Positions 1-11,832 of a DNA stretch of 64,000 nt are shown here, in pieces. This stretch comes from Artemia franciscana (lineage: Eukaryota; Arthropoda; Branchiopoda; Anostraca; Artemiidae). Both the position numbers and the translations under genes were made by a program. Position 1 is the first letter of the stretch. Every line of letters starts with the position of its first letter. The stretch covers positions 1-64,000 of the forward strand of contig NW_027062770.1 in assembly GCF_032884065.1 (NCBI RefSeq), given 5' to 3'. The notes under the pieces were generated by a model that searched no databases, was not told the DNA's origin, and saw only the letters and a program-made list of their open reading frames with translations.

Positions 1-341
1 TTCGTAATCGGATGCGGACATAGAGAGATTTTCGTAAGAAGGAGGACAATAAGCACAACTATAAAGGTCTTTTTACGAGTGTAAATAGATACAAAAGCGC
101 ATTAAGTTGTTGAGACACCAAAATGTAGACCTGCTGTCAGCGTATTTTAACAAAAATTGCTGCGCTATAAAATCATTTTATAGATTTTATAGAAAAAACA
201 AATATAGTTTGATGGTACAGAGGAGACTTTTAAATTTATATTTACATATGTAACTAGTATAACATATGGTTTAATCATCTTAATAGTTTTATATAATTCT
301 AATAAAGCTACATACGAGGGTTGTAAATTAATTTGAAGAAA
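1..341. other. AT-rich stretch with no gene recognised
   Basis: I see no long open frame and no repeat match to the rest of the window. The LINE on the minus strand at 342-2600 does not recognisably continue into its reverse transcriptase here, so it is probably truncated near 342. Confidence 0.5.
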
Positions 342-1045
342 TTATAAACTATTTACGTAGGATAGGGACGACTTAGAATAAGCCTCAAGACAATTAAATT
401 TTTCTGGTAAATTGACTTCTAGCTTTTTACATATATGGTTAACTTGAACTTGGTTAAATTTTCCGTTTCTGTAATAATACATTTTCTTTTCCGGTAGCTG
501 GTCAAGAGCAGTTGGTATTAACTTATGTGGACTTCCTATATCGAGATCTTTCCCTGTTATATATTCAGCTATTTGCAGGATCTGACAAGCTGAAAATGTT
601 AGGTCAATTGTGCTTAAGCAATTAATTTGAGGATTCATATATTTTAATGAACTAAATCTGGTTGCTGTTATAAATGTTTCTGCCTTATAAACTGCACCAT
701 CAATTCTAACACAATTTACTATAACGACTTCTAAGTTTATCATATCATTAGTCAAATGTAAAGTTTCTGTTATTTGGAAATAATCTTCGTTTATCGAAAT
801 TCCTCCTCCACTTTTTCAATGTTGACTTCCTGTTTTTCCCGGTTTATTCTGGCCATTTCATTTCGCTTGAAATTGGTAATAGTGGGGTCGGACCCCCATG
901 TCTTCTGTAAACATGCTATCGTAAGGTGTTCATCACTTAACATCATCTTGAATTCAATTAGTTTTGACTTATTCAAGGTGTTGCACTTTAAATGCCAAAA
1001 TTTCACGCTAATATCTTTGTTATTCCGACTAGTCCCTTGATCCAC
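342..1045 (-). pseudogene. LINE ORF2 endonuclease (EEP domain) fragment, broken
   Basis: The EEP endonuclease nicks target DNA for target-primed reverse transcription. At 1045-791 the frame begins with a typical EEP start: a Trp/His-Leu-Lys-Cys-Asn strand, then LIEFKMMLS and IACLQKTW, where Gln-Lys replaces the usual catalytic Gln-Glu. At 755-342 a second frame carries an apparent domain end, IDLTFS followed by DIGSPHKL, where the usual GSDH is changed to GSPH (loss of an active-site Asp). The middle of the domain is missing or rearranged. Both catalytic changes argue for an inactive copy. Confidence 0.55.
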
Positions 1046-1255
1046 TCCCTGTTGTTGGTAAAAAAATTTCTTCTATTTCAGATCCTGTTTCGTCAGGAAC
1101 AGTTTTTCTGCAGCTCTTTTTTATTTCTTTAATCTTCAACTTTTCATTTAATACAATTTTCATTGTACTTATAAGGGGTTCTAATTCTATCTAGATTTGT
1201 GTAGTTACATTTATTTCTGGATTTTCAACTGTTGTCGGTCTTTCTTGTTCTGTTA

Positions 1256-1430
1256 TTAAATAAAAAAAACAAGTTTTTCAACTGAAAGTAAGCAGTGACA
1301 TCAAAACTTAAAACGCACAGAAATTACTTCGTATATGAAAGAGGCTGCTTCCTCATCAACGCCCCGCTCTTTACGCTAAAGTTTGACTCTTTCTCTCAAT
1401 TCTTCTTTCTGAAACAGTAAAAAACATGAA
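1256..1430 (+). repeat. Foldback family: single hairpin arm plus loop
   Basis: It starts TAAATAAAAAAAACAAG and runs through the GCTCTTTACGCTAAAG motif into the loop. It is nearly identical to the left arm at 19909-20040. The matching right arm is absent, so this is a truncated hairpin module. Confidence 0.8.
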
Positions 1431-1841
1431 CTGTGTGAAGGCGATGCGACACAAATTTTTTATGGCATGAGAATTCTGCTCCAAAATACTTCAATGTTGG
1501 AAGACTCAATATCTGTCTTTTGTTTTACCTTTTGTTTCTATCTAATAACGTCCACATCAATAAATCTGAAGACCCTGAAGTACCGTAATCTAATATTTAC
1601 TTTGCAACTTTTTTTTACCCATGAAAAAATCGCAAGCAATGTCCCTTATTTGTTTTGAGCATTACATTGATACTATCCTTTCGGATAAATATGGAATATC
1701 TCCATTTAAAATCACAATATTAGAAATAGAAAAGATAAAATTTCCAAAACCACAGTGGGAGTGTGGAGTATTGAGTAATGAGTATTGAGTGGGAGTTTGG
1801 AGTTGTGGAGTATTTTTGAGAGCTCGTCAACCAAAAATAAG

Positions 1842-2221
1842 TTAGGTTTTAATAAGTTTTAGAAATAATAAATAGTTTCTGTGTTTAATTTGATTTTGGG
1901 TACTATTTTCTGCGGATTGGCCTCTGCTGGCACATTTTCCACAGGTCTTTGCGCTGTTACGGCACACATCTTTCGCGTGGCCACATAATTTGCATTTAGT
2001 ACACCTTTTAGGTTTAGTGGCCATGGCCTGACAGAATAACTTAGCGGCCCAATAGTAACTTTATCTGGTGTTGTAACAAATGAGAATAATATTAAAGATT
2101 TAGTGGGCCTCAAATCCTCCCCAATTTTATTTAGAAGCTTCTTAATTTTTGGAATTCCGTATTTATTTTTCAGTTCAATCTCTTTTTGTTCCCCTTCTTC
2201 TAAGTTAATATTTTCGTACAA
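1842..2221 (-). pseudogene. LINE ORF1 (gag-like) fragment with zinc knuckle, frameshifted
   Basis: ORF1 proteins of Jockey-type LINEs bind the element RNA. Here a CX2CX4HX4C zinc knuckle lies at 1962-2003 (C8, C11, H16, C21 of the 60-residue frame), followed by a second Cys-rich stretch. The segment just before it, ending PLSYSVRPWPL, is in a different frame (2221-1859) and resembles the residues that usually precede the knuckle in gag-like ORF1. The two frames overlap around 2020-2030, so a single frameshift separates them. No intact start or full-length ORF remains. Clade assignment is inference. Confidence 0.6.
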
Positions 2222-2616
2222 AGTACCAACTTTCTTAAGGTGGTTTATGCTTTATGGTCATGATATTTCAACAGGGTATTCGTAAATAACTGAAGGGTCT
2301 CAAAATCATCGAAGTCAATTTTACTTGTTTTGGAGAGCCAAAGGCATGCGGTAATTTTGTTAATCTTATGACCTTTTCCATTTTCTTTTAGTTTGATTAT
2401 TGTTGGTACAATTTCTAGGCTATTCTGTGAGTTATTTCTTCACTTATGAGAGATACAAACTTTTTGGTTTTTAGCCATCCCTCTTGAATCCTGTTTTCAG
2501 GCACCGGTGCACGTTTGAGGCATAAATTTTCAGGCACACGATCAAAGACATATTTTAAGCAGGTTCGGTAAATATTTGTCTTCAGGTTCTCTATGTTCAA
2601 CCCAGTGGGAATTTAA

Positions 2617-4222
2617 ACGTTTTCAAAAAGTTCGTGGTAACAAACTGTAGTAAGGAGCGACCCGGCTCAATAGTAACCAAAACTCGAAAAAATTGAATTT
2701 TGATATCAAAAGCTACATCAAAAGAATCGCATTTTAATGCTGATTTTAAATATATGAGTTTCATCAAGTTTAGTCTTACCCATCAAAAGTTACGAGCCTG
2801 AGAATATTTGCCTTATTTAAGAAAATAGGGAAAAACACCCCCTAAAAGTCGTAGGATCTTAACAAAAATGACACCATCAAATTCAGCGTATCAGAGAACC
2901 CTACTGTAGAAGCTTCAAGCTCTTATCTAGAAAAACGTGGAATTTTGTATTTTTTGCCAGAAGACAAATCAAGGGTGCGTGTTTATTTGTTTGTTTTTTT
3001 GTTTTTTTTTCTTTTTCCCAGGGGATATCGTATCGACCAAGTGGTCCTAGAATGTCGCAAGAGGGCTCATTCTAACGGAAATGAAAAGTTCTAGTGCCCT
3101 TTTTAAGTGACCAAAAAAATTGGAGGGCATCTAGGCCCCCTCCCACGCTTATTTTTTCCCAAAGTCAACGGATCAAAATTTTGAGATAGCCATTTTGTTC
3201 AGCATAGTCGAAAACCATAATAACTATGTCTTTGGGGATGACTTACTCCCCCACAACCCCTGGGGGAGGGGCTGCAAGTTACAAATTTTGACCAGTGTTT
3301 ACATATAATAATGGTTATTGAGAAGTGTACAGACGTTTTCGGGGGGATTTTATTTTGTTTGGGGGTGGGGCTGAGGAGAGGGGGCTATGTTGGAGGATCT
3401 TTTCTTGGAGGAATCTGTCATGGGGGAAGAAAAATTCAATGAAAAGGGCGCAGGATTTTCTAGCATTACTATAAGAAAACAATGAAAAATAAACATGAAA
3501 ACTTTTTTCAAATGAAAAGAAGGAGTAGCATTGAAACTTAAAACGAACAGATATTATTACGAATATGAGGGGTTCTAATAATACTTTAGCATAAAGAGCG
3601 AGGTATTTAGGAGGAGATAAATACCTCGCTCTTTATGCTAAAGTATTTTTAGTGATTTCAACTATTTATTCTACGGCCTTTCTGATTCAGGGGTCATTCT
3701 TAAAGAATTGGGACAAAACTTACGATATAGTGTAAAGAGCGAGGTATTAACGAGGGTACAAACCCCCTCGTATACATAATAAAAATATAAGGTTATGAAA
3801 GTTTGTTACGTAAGTTAATTCTTAAGTTACGTATATGTTTTACTAATAAAAACGTTCGTTAAAAATTTAAAGTTCTAGTTGCCTTTTTAAGTAACCGAAA
3901 AATTGGAGGGCAGCTAGGCCTCCTTCTCCTCCCCTTATTTCTCAAAATCGTCCGATCAAAACTAAGAGAAAGTCATTTAGCCAAAAAAGAATTAATATAC
4001 AAATTTCATTTTAATAATTTATGTGCGGAGAGCCGAAACCAAACATGCATTAATTCAAAAACGTTCAGAAATTCAATAAAAAAAACTAATTTTTTCAGCT
4101 GAAAGCAAGGAGCGACATTAAAACTTAAAATGAACAGAAATTACTCCGTATATGAAATGGGTTGTCCCCTCTGCAATCCCTCGCTCTTTGCGCTAAAGTT
4201 TGACTCTCATTTCTAAGATGAA
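2617..4222 (+). repeat. Foldback family A element, nearly full length, right hairpin arm missing
   Basis: It begins at a degenerate form of the family's small 5' hairpin (AGTTCGTGGTAACAAACTG). It then follows the family layout: CCCCTAAAAGTC block, T-rich variable tract with a CCCAGGGG motif, the GAGGGCTCATT to GGAGGGC core module, and a small hairpin at 3590-3650 built on GCGAGGTATTTA / TAAATACCTCGC. It ends in the left arm and loop of the terminal hairpin (4080-4222). No protein-coding frame longer than about 70 residues is conserved, so it is non-autonomous. Confidence 0.8.
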
Positions 4223-4589
4223 GAAAAATATACTAAATGGAGCGACAGCGCAGGTCATAATGCTCCCAAATTAATGAATCAAAGAAAATAATGTTATTCC
4301 AAAATCATGCCTCGTGTCCTGGACGGGAACTAGGACTTTTGTTTTTGGGATAATTTTGTTCGGGAGAAGGATTAAAAAAAAAAAATTCAAAACGGGACAA
4401 AGATTTTCTTTTACTTCTATGCTGTTACTTTTTTACGAGTCAAAGAAACATTTCTAGGGGGGAGGTCGAACCGGGTGAAAACTCATCCTGAATGCAGGCC
4501 TTCTTGTACAAAAAGATAATAATGAAAATCTTACTAAGCTACAGAGTAAGTGTTGTATGTCTTAGTATACGGGCCATATTTGTCAATCC

Positions 4590-5385
4590 TGTTGTTTATT
4601 GAACAAAAAAAGTTTTTTTTAATGAAAGTAAGGAGCGACATTAAAACTTAAAACGAGCAGAAATTACTCCGTAAATGAAAGGGGCTTTTCCTCCCCAACG
4701 CCCGGCTCTTTACGCTAAAGTTTGACTTTTTTTCTTAACTCTACATTTTAAAACAGTAAAAAAAATTAGCGTAAAGAGTGGGGCGTCGAGGAAGAAAAGC
4801 CTCCTCAGTGTCAATATAATCAACAAATATCGTCAAATATAAATCGCAGTCCTCGTGGGAGGGGCTGCAAGTTACAAACTTTGACCTGTGTTTACATATA
4901 GCAATGGTTACTGGGAAGTGTACAGACACTTTCAGGGGGATTTTTTTTTTGGTTCGGGGGGAGAGTAGGGGGAGGGGGTCGTACGTGGGAGGATCTTTCC
5001 TTGGAGGAACTTCTCATGGGGGAAGAGACTTTCAATGGAGGGGGAGCAGGATTCTCTAGCATTATTAAAAAAAACAATGAAAAAATAAATATGAAAAGTT
5101 TTTTCTACTGAAAGTGAGGAGCAGCATTAAAACTTAAAACGAAAAGAAATTATTACACATATGAGGGGTTTACCTCCTCGTAATACCTCGCTCTTTACTC
5201 TAGAGTATTTTTAGTAATTTCAAATATTTATTCTACGGTCTTTGTGATTCAGGGGTCATTCTTAAGGAATTGGGACAAAATTTAAGCTTTAGTGTAAAGA
5301 GCGAGGTATCGACGAGGGGTGAGCCCCCTCATATGCGCAATAAAAACATAAGAATAAAGAAGTTTGCAGATAAAAAGCAAAAAAC
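4590..5385 (+). repeat. Foldback family A copy, internally rearranged
   Basis: It starts with a terminal hairpin (left arm, loop, first part of right arm, 4600-4802), then jumps into the middle of the family sequence from 4850 (GGGAGGGGCTGCAAGTTAC) and runs to the GAGGTATCGACGAGG block at 5300. It is a rearranged partner of 2617-4222. Confidence 0.7.
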
Positions 5386-5400
5386 ACTGATTCTTTTCCA

Positions 5401-5424
5401 GATCAGGGATAGTTATCCCTGATC
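5401..5424. repeat. Perfect 11-bp-arm palindrome
   Basis: GATCAGGGATA-GT-TATCCCTGATC, with the first half repeated immediately after it. No function is assigned. Confidence 0.8.
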
Positions 5425-7029
5425 AGGGATAGTTATATATAGGTCCATCGGCTGCCGCAACCTACCGATCGAAACCGAGAAGTGTTACCTTAAAATTGCT
5501 GAGAACAAAGCTCCTGGTAGGACTCCCCCCCCCAGAGTCCCCAAAAAGTTTCTTGGCAAAGCTCAAATGCTCAGCCTCGCCTTTTCCGCCTCTGTGCTGG
5601 TAGGCATGTAAATTTAATATTTTATGCTACGCGTAAATAGATCATTGCAATAAGAGAGGTAATATTGTCTCCCCTCCCCGCCTTCAGTGCTAAAAATCAA
5701 GGCGTTGACCAAAAGTATTCCCGGGAATCAAGAGGGGCTAGAAATTAATTTCTGTCCCGCTTCCTCCTCCTTCTGTTGAAAGAAGCTTGAAGCTTCTGTT
5801 GAAAAATTCTTTTTTTATGCTTAGTGTTTTTCTTCCTTTTTGGGGGTATTTCCAAGTAGGGCTTTCTGGAAAAGAATTAAGTTTCTTTAATTTTCTGAAC
5901 TATATCTCTTTTTTTATTAAGTAATTGATATGAATTGAGTTTCTGCTATTAAGGCAGGACGGACTCTCAAGGAATCTTCCTCTACCTCACATGTTAAACA
6001 TTTGGAGTTTTTCTTACGTTCCTGAATCAGTGATTTCGGCAGTTTTTGTGTAAAAAAAATCAAAAAAAAATCTGGTGAATATTTTGATCCAATCAAATGT
6101 TAAAGCCGACAAATATTTTTTTTATAATTCCAAAATAATTATAAAACCTATTTCGAGTTTGCATTGTGGTATAATATATGCTTCCTGGCTGCAGTCCCAA
6201 ATACTTCACATATTTGTGTTCCGAAGCCTAAAATTCCCCTCAAGAGACTAGATCCAACTGTAATTGGAGTGTGTGAGAATGAATAAATTACACCAAGGGA
6301 CTAACCATCCTGATTGTTAAAGAGCGATTCAGTCTAGGATTAATTAGTTGTAACTTGCTTAAACAGAATCTAGAGAATAAGTAGCGTGCAGACATCAGAC
6401 TACCGGTTAATAAATACATGTAAAAAAATATATATTGTATAAATAATTACAAGAAGAATTGCCTAATCGTAATTTTGAGTGATAAACCCCTTCAGTTCAA
6501 CCTTCTTATGTTTGTTTAGTTGAAGCGACGAAGAAAACTAATACCGTTGTATTTGACCGAGTTGCCGCCTAAGAAAAAGAATTGACTAGGGAGTAAAATG
6601 CTTGGACTTAGGCTAGACCTTAAGTTTCTTGTATAGCTCAAGTAGTTTCGTTTATCTCTCCAAAAATACCAGCTGTTTTAGTTTCCATAACTAAGCTGTC
6701 AAGATTATAAAGCTGGCCACTGCAAGCTAAAGTTTTTTATGGTTAAAAGTTGTTTTCTTGTTGCTTGGAAAATCTTGTTTCCTTTTGTTTCCCAGAGATG
6801 GCTCTCTGCCCCTTAAGCTCTCCAATGACAAGAATTGAACAGTTCCCAAGGTCTCACTCTGCTCTTTTTCTCATTAAAACAGAAGAAGAAAAAACAAGAG
6901 CTAAGAGCTCATATGGCATTTGTGACGAGGTCGAAAGAGGTAAGAGCCAAAAGCTCATATGGTATGAGCTCTAGCAAAACTTTAAGAATCAATAGATTGC
7001 TTTAATAGGAAAATCAGAGGCTTAATGCA
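5425..7029. other. Non-repetitive AT-rich stretch; possible splice-bounded frame only
   Basis: No gene is recognised. One frame at 6796-6939 (+) has an acceptor-like TTTGTTTCCCAG before it and AAAGAG|GTAAGA after it. However, it contains direct repeats of an AGAGC..CTCATATGG motif (about 6898-6968) typical of interspersed repeats, so it is not called as an exon. Confidence 0.4.
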
Positions 7030-8005
7030 GGTTGGAATTTAAAATAATAGCTCTGAGTCACGAGGTCCTTCTAATTATCAGAATTCATTAAGATCGGATC
7101 ACCCACTCGTAAGTTAAAAATACCTCAATTTTTCTAATTTTTCCTGTCCCTTCAGCCCCCCAGATGGTAGAATTGGGGAAAACGACTTTATCAAGTCAAG
7201 TTGTGCAGCTCCCTGACACGCCTACCAATTTTCATCGTCCTAACACGTCCAGAAGCACCAAACTCGCCAAACCACTGAACTCCACCACCTAATTCCCTCA
7301 AAGAGAGCGGATCCAGTTCGGTTACGTCAATCACGTATCTACAACATTTATAAGCGTTTTCCAAGATTTTCGGTTTCCCTTCCATCTTCCCCCAATGTCA
7401 GCAGATCTGGTCGGGATTTGAAATAAGAGCTCTGAGACACGAGTTGCTTCTAAATGTCAAATTTCAGTAAGATGAGGTCACCCGTTCTTAAGTTAAAAAT
7501 ACCTCTATTTTCCCAATTTTTCCAAATTATCAACCTCCAGCTCCCCCAAATAGAACGGGTTCGTACCAATTATGTCACTCTCGTATCTATAACTTTTGCT
7601 TATTTATTCCCATCAAGTTTCATCCCGATCCCTCCACTCTAAGCGTTTTCCAAGATTTTAGGTTCCCCCCCTCAATTCCCCCCATTGTCACCAGATCCAG
7701 TCGGGATTTAAAATGAGAGATTTTAGACACGATATCCTTCCAAACTTCAAATTTCATTAGGATCCGATAACTCCTTCGTATATTAAAATTACCGCATTTT
7801 TTCAAATTTTTCAGAATTAACCCTCTCCCCCAACTCCCTCAAACAGAGCAGATCCGTTTAGGTTATGTCAGTCACGTATCTAGGACTCCTGCTTATTTTT
7901 CCCACCACGTTTCATCCCGATCCCTCCACTCTAAGCGTTTTTCAAGATTTTATGGTTTCCCCCTCCAACTCCCCCAATGTCACCAGTTCCGATCGGGAAT
8001 TAAAA
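7030..8005. repeat. Imperfect tandem repeat, about three units
   Basis: Three units of roughly 290-380 bp each carry the series GGGATTTGAAATAAGAGCTC, a block ending AAGTTAAAAATACCTC, and CGTATCTA...AAGCGTTTTCCAAGATTTT followed by CCCCCAATGTCA. Units begin near 7030, 7410 and 7695. A short inverted piece of the same family lies at 17420-17480, so the unit is also interspersed. Confidence 0.7.
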
Positions 8006-8679
8006 TATGATCTCTGAGACAAGATAAAATCACAAAAGTAAGTTGTTTTTCAAATGAGAGTAAACATTGAAATGAAACAGTTGAGATTCTCAGCTAATTC
8101 CTTGATATTTTGAATCCATCACGAGTTTAATTACGTAATAACTGCAAAGCCTTAATGATGATTCAGATGTAATACCCTTTTGATTATGGAACACGATAAA
8201 AATAATATCATTCCCGCTAAGTTAGCTAAATTCTATTCGGGTAAAAGCATACCAAATAAAAAAGAAAATTTTAAAACAGAAAATAATGAAAGAAGATCAC
8301 TTTATCAAAGCAAGAGTGAAGACCAGACTCGAAGAGGATAGCACGGTCAGAAAAAGTTGAATGAAATTTCGTAAGACCGCACCTTTTATAATATCCACGA
8401 TTTTCAATTACAAACCCATATACTGACGCCTTGCCATAATTATTAGTTAAATGTTCCTTTTTGTTCTTCCAGGCTTATTCTTCTTTTTTCGTAATAATTT
8501 TTCCGAAATTTTAATTTCGGACATAATATTAATTTGGTTCTCTATTCGAGGGTCGGTTTTTTGTTTTAGCCCTCTTTTTCTCTTCCTTTTTGATTTAGTC
8601 CTTTTCTTATTTTCTGTGTTTATTTTTTATTACTTCTTTACTTGTCTTTTATCTCTAATTGGTTAATGTCCTTTTTCTT
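8006..8679. other. AT-rich stretch, nothing recognised
   Basis: The T-rich 8451-8666 frame encodes only low-complexity Phe/Leu/Ile residues. I see no motif or splice-bounded exon. Confidence 0.4.
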
Positions 8680-9110
8680 TTCTAGGTTAAAATCAGAGAG
8701 CTGAGCAGTAAATTTCGAACTTAATTCTGTGTAGCCCGTATACTGTTGCCGTCTTTTCGTGTGATAGCATCCATTTTCACAGAAAAAGGCGCTGCAACTT
8801 TTTGGCGCTAAGAACCCTTTACTTTTTTTAATAAATTATATTTTTGGCTCATCCCTAGCTAAACTAATTTACTGCTCATTCAAGCTCTTCGGCTCCTTGT
8901 ACAGCCTCTGCTCCTCAGCCAAGAAATCGTATCCTAAGTCAACAAACAGTTAGACAAGAAAATAAGTTGGAGACATTTTATTTATTCTTTATCTAAAAAA
9001 CATTGAAATGTTTGTTTGAATAAAACTTTAGAATTCTGTATTCTTACAGCTAATCATATACTTACTACTTGCTGCTCCTAGAGTCAGGAATTGTTTAAGG
9101 AGCCCTGATA
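8680..9110. repeat. Diverged block, copy 1 (paired with 22600-23110)
   Basis: It shares a colinear set of segments with 22600-23110: GCAGTAAATTTCG, a middle block around GTCTTTTCGTGTG / GTCTTTTTGTGTA, TTTACTGCTCATT..AAGCT, GCCTCTGCTCCT, and TTGTATTCTTGCA/TCTGTATTCTTACA. Divergence is high, so the duplication is old. Minus-strand frames of the two copies also align loosely (TKRR..QQ.TG), but no protein family is recognised. Confidence 0.55.
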
Positions 9111-9479
9111 AAAAGATCGAGTTAGTTGGGAAGGTGATCTTGCTCAAAATAATAGTCCTGGAATCCTATAATTGTTTCTTACGTTAGAAAAAGAAGTACC
9201 GTATTTATTTATGCTAAGGGGAACGTCGATCAACGTCGAAAAACCGTTTCGACGTTTCATAAGAATCTTTGTGGAAAATTAAGAATGTCCTGCAACGTCT
9301 CCTATTACTGCAGGGAATTGTAACAGAGTTCATGGTTTATCTTTTAAATGTATGTAAACAGATAATGTTTATCTGTCAAAAATAGAAACATTTTAAACCT
9401 ATGGAAATCTGCAGAAGAAAGGTGTTAGTTTTGCTAAAATTATGCGATTAAAATGGATTTTGACATATTTAAAAAAGGG

Positions 9480-9715
9480 TTTTTCACAGGGCTGTTATAT
9501 GTAAACAGGGGCTGTTCTCTCCTCAATATCTCGCTCTTTACGCTAAAGTTTATTACTGTTTGAAAAAGTAGAGTTGAGAGAAAGAGTCAAACCTTAGCAT
9601 GAAGAGCGAGGCGTTGAGGAGAGAACAGCCCCTTTCATATACAGAGTCATTTCTGTTCGTTTTAAGTTTTAATGTCGCTTCTTACTTCAGTTGAAAAAAC
9701 TTTTTTTTTTTTGTT
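9480..9715. repeat. Solo hairpin module of the foldback family
   Basis: Left arm with GCTCTTTACGCTAAAG, a 30-40 bp loop, and a right arm through TTTCTGTTCGTTTTAAG to the terminal T-tract. It is not accompanied by the rest of family A, so the terminal hairpin also exists alone. Confidence 0.75.
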
Positions 9716-10199
9716 TTCCTTCAAAGTCTGCATCAACTGTCTTTTGAAGTAAGGAAAGTCATGCTTTTAAAAGATTCAAAGTTTCTCCTAAGTTTTATGT
9801 CCTAATCTTTTCCTGAGCTATAATCTACTTAATTACTTACTATCTACTAACTTTTTGCTGTATTTTTCGGAATCGGTTGCTGTTTCCCGAAGACAACTAT
9901 TTTCAAATATTTATAAAATTATTTGGATGTTCGTATTTTTTCATATATAAAAGATTTTGGTTTTCATTGATTTTACGCTACAGTCAACATACTAGGCAAG
10001 CAGGCATTTTTTCTGTTAACATTCCCTTCCAGCATCCAATAGTCAGGCAAAAACACTTATCTACCAACAAAACCGCAAGGTTAACAAAATGAAAAATTTG
10101 GATTCTTGATGTCGTGGAATCACAAGAAAGCCAAGCGCCCAGGATGAATTTTGTCAGTTGGAAAATGTTTAAGGAAAGAGCGATATGACCAGAATGTAT
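9716..10199. other. Unassigned AT-rich stretch
   Basis: The longest minus-strand frame (10352-9984) runs into family-B repeat and has no recognisable domain. No exon is called. Confidence 0.4.
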
Positions 10200-10960
10200 T
10201 ATTTTTAATTTCTGACGAGGGGTCTTCGCATTAAAGAAGTTATTGTAGAATCCTTGAAAGGAGTTCATACGAGAGGAAATATAAAGTTCTAGTACCCATT
10301 CTAAGAATAAATGATTGGAAATTAAACCCCAACCCATCTTTTCCTCAAACACATCTAATCAAAATTTTGTTTTTGTCATTTTATTCAACATAGGTGAAAG
10401 GTCCAGTAATCAAGTTTTTAAGGATAAACCCCTCCCCCATACACACACAAAGCGCTCAGGGCAAGGCCTATAAATTATAATAGCTGCCCATTGTTAGCAT
10501 ATAAGGTCTTATAAAAGGGGTTGGCCGTACAAACTTCAGAGAGGGCTCATTTAACTGGAAATTAGAAGTTCTAGTGTCCTTTTTAAGAGTCATAAATGAT
10601 TGGAAGGCAGTTAGCCACCCCTTCTTGTTTCTTTTCCCCAAATGTTTCCAATAGAAGTTTTTGTATAGTCATTTTGTTAAAAAAAAGTATAAAAAAAAAA
10701 CAGGTAACAAGGCTTTCGAGGTTGATACCAACTCAAAAAGGCTAGGGATAAGAGTTGCAAGTTATGTCTCAGGGGCATACAAAGCTTTTATGGAAAGGGT
10801 GGTCGTTAAAACTTTAGAAGAGGCTTTTTTGATTAGAAACTATAGTTTTGTTCTCTTTTAAAAATCAAAAGTAATAGGATGGGAGCTAGGCCCCTCCCGT
10901 AGCCCTCTTTTCTCCAAACGTATCTCATTGAAGTTGCGATATGCCAATGTAGTTTAAAAT
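10200..10960 (+). repeat. Family-B repeat, three diverged modules
   Basis: Modules near 10200-10490, 10490-10780 and 10780-10960 each have AGAGGGCTCATTT or a derivative, AAGTTCTAGT, GGCAGTTAGCC or a similar form, and a CTCCAAA..TATC tail. These match the modules at 28600-29580. Small frames inside are repeat-derived. Confidence 0.7.
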
Positions 10961-11832
10961 AGTTCAAGGAACATTCAGGTCACTATCAAAGTTCATAGAG
11001 TGCAGAGCTAAACAAGTTTTCAATTGAATCTGATATAATCCTTGCTGAAATTTCATAAACTTGTGTGAAAAGCCCAGCGCATATTACAAACATGTGTACG
11101 TTTAGGGTGGCAAATTTTACTATTGAATTTGATACCTGTAGTGTCCCCCTCGTGACTGCAGATCGTAAAAGGGTAAAATACAAACCTTTTGATCTTGTCC
11201 TAACTTCATTTTAGAGATGCCACTTATGGCCATCAGTAGTTATTAAAATTATAAGGCAGGGCATTAATCTGAATTAGAAGACAGAGTTGACCAACTTGAC
11301 CAGGATACCCAACTTGATACTTTATCTACGGTAGGAAACCAAACCCCAATATGGTATTGATGGAATCTTAATGGAGTGAAAACACAAATAAGGCACTCTC
11401 AACATTTTATAAAGAATGGACCTCTAAAAGGCTAATCGCTTCCATATGCCTGCTACTCAAACTGAGAATGTGAAAATCGCCACCGTTCTGGTCAAATTTT
11501 CAAACTTGGATATTCCTGGAAAAGTGTTTGCAGCAAAAAGTAAGCTCGCACTGTCAGGTGTATTTGTTTAGGAAAACCTAACTAAAAAGCGTCACGATCT
11601 ATTAAACGCGGCTTGTAGCACCTTTGGCCCAAGAAGTGTTTGGTCTGATCCTGGACAGGTTCTTGCCAATGTTCCGGGTGAAACTCTTATTCGTAAAATA
11701 AATTATTTGCATTAATGCATTAGTATGTGACTTGTTAATACTTTTCTTGATTTGCAAATACCTTCATCAGGTCATTATATTTCATTTATTCACAATTTCT
11801 TTTTCATTTCGTTTTATTATTTTTTTTCTTTA
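10961..11832. other. Unassigned stretch
   Basis: No repeat match elsewhere in the window and no recognised protein. The only notable feature is T-rich sequence at 11800-11832 adjoining the duplicated block. Confidence 0.35.

Larger units (their letters stand above)
342..2600 (-). mobile_element. Decayed Jockey/I-like non-LTR retrotransposon (ORF1 plus endonuclease part)
   Basis: On the minus strand, a gag-like ORF1 remnant (about 2221-1842) is followed by an endonuclease remnant (1045-342). That is the ORF1-ORF2 order of Jockey-superfamily LINEs. ORF1 carries a zinc knuckle, ORF2 the start and end of an EEP (APE-like) endonuclease. No reverse transcriptase is visible below 342, so the copy is a 3'-truncated or rearranged fossil. 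Half of a foldback repeat arm (1256-1430) has landed between the two ORFs. The 5' end is uncertain; 2415-2600 is open on the minus strand but not diagnostic. Confidence 0.6.

Noticed and set aside
1262-1430. CRISPR-like array suspicion from dispersed short repeats
   Set aside because: Repeats are dispersed foldback arms, with no regular spacers and no bacterial context.
6796-6939. Splice-bounded open frame with strong acceptor and donor
   Set aside because: It overlaps a locally repeated CTCATATGG motif and resembles interspersed repeat sequence, so coding is not supported.
9984-10352. 122-codon minus-strand frame
   Set aside because: Half of it is family-B repeat and no motif is seen.
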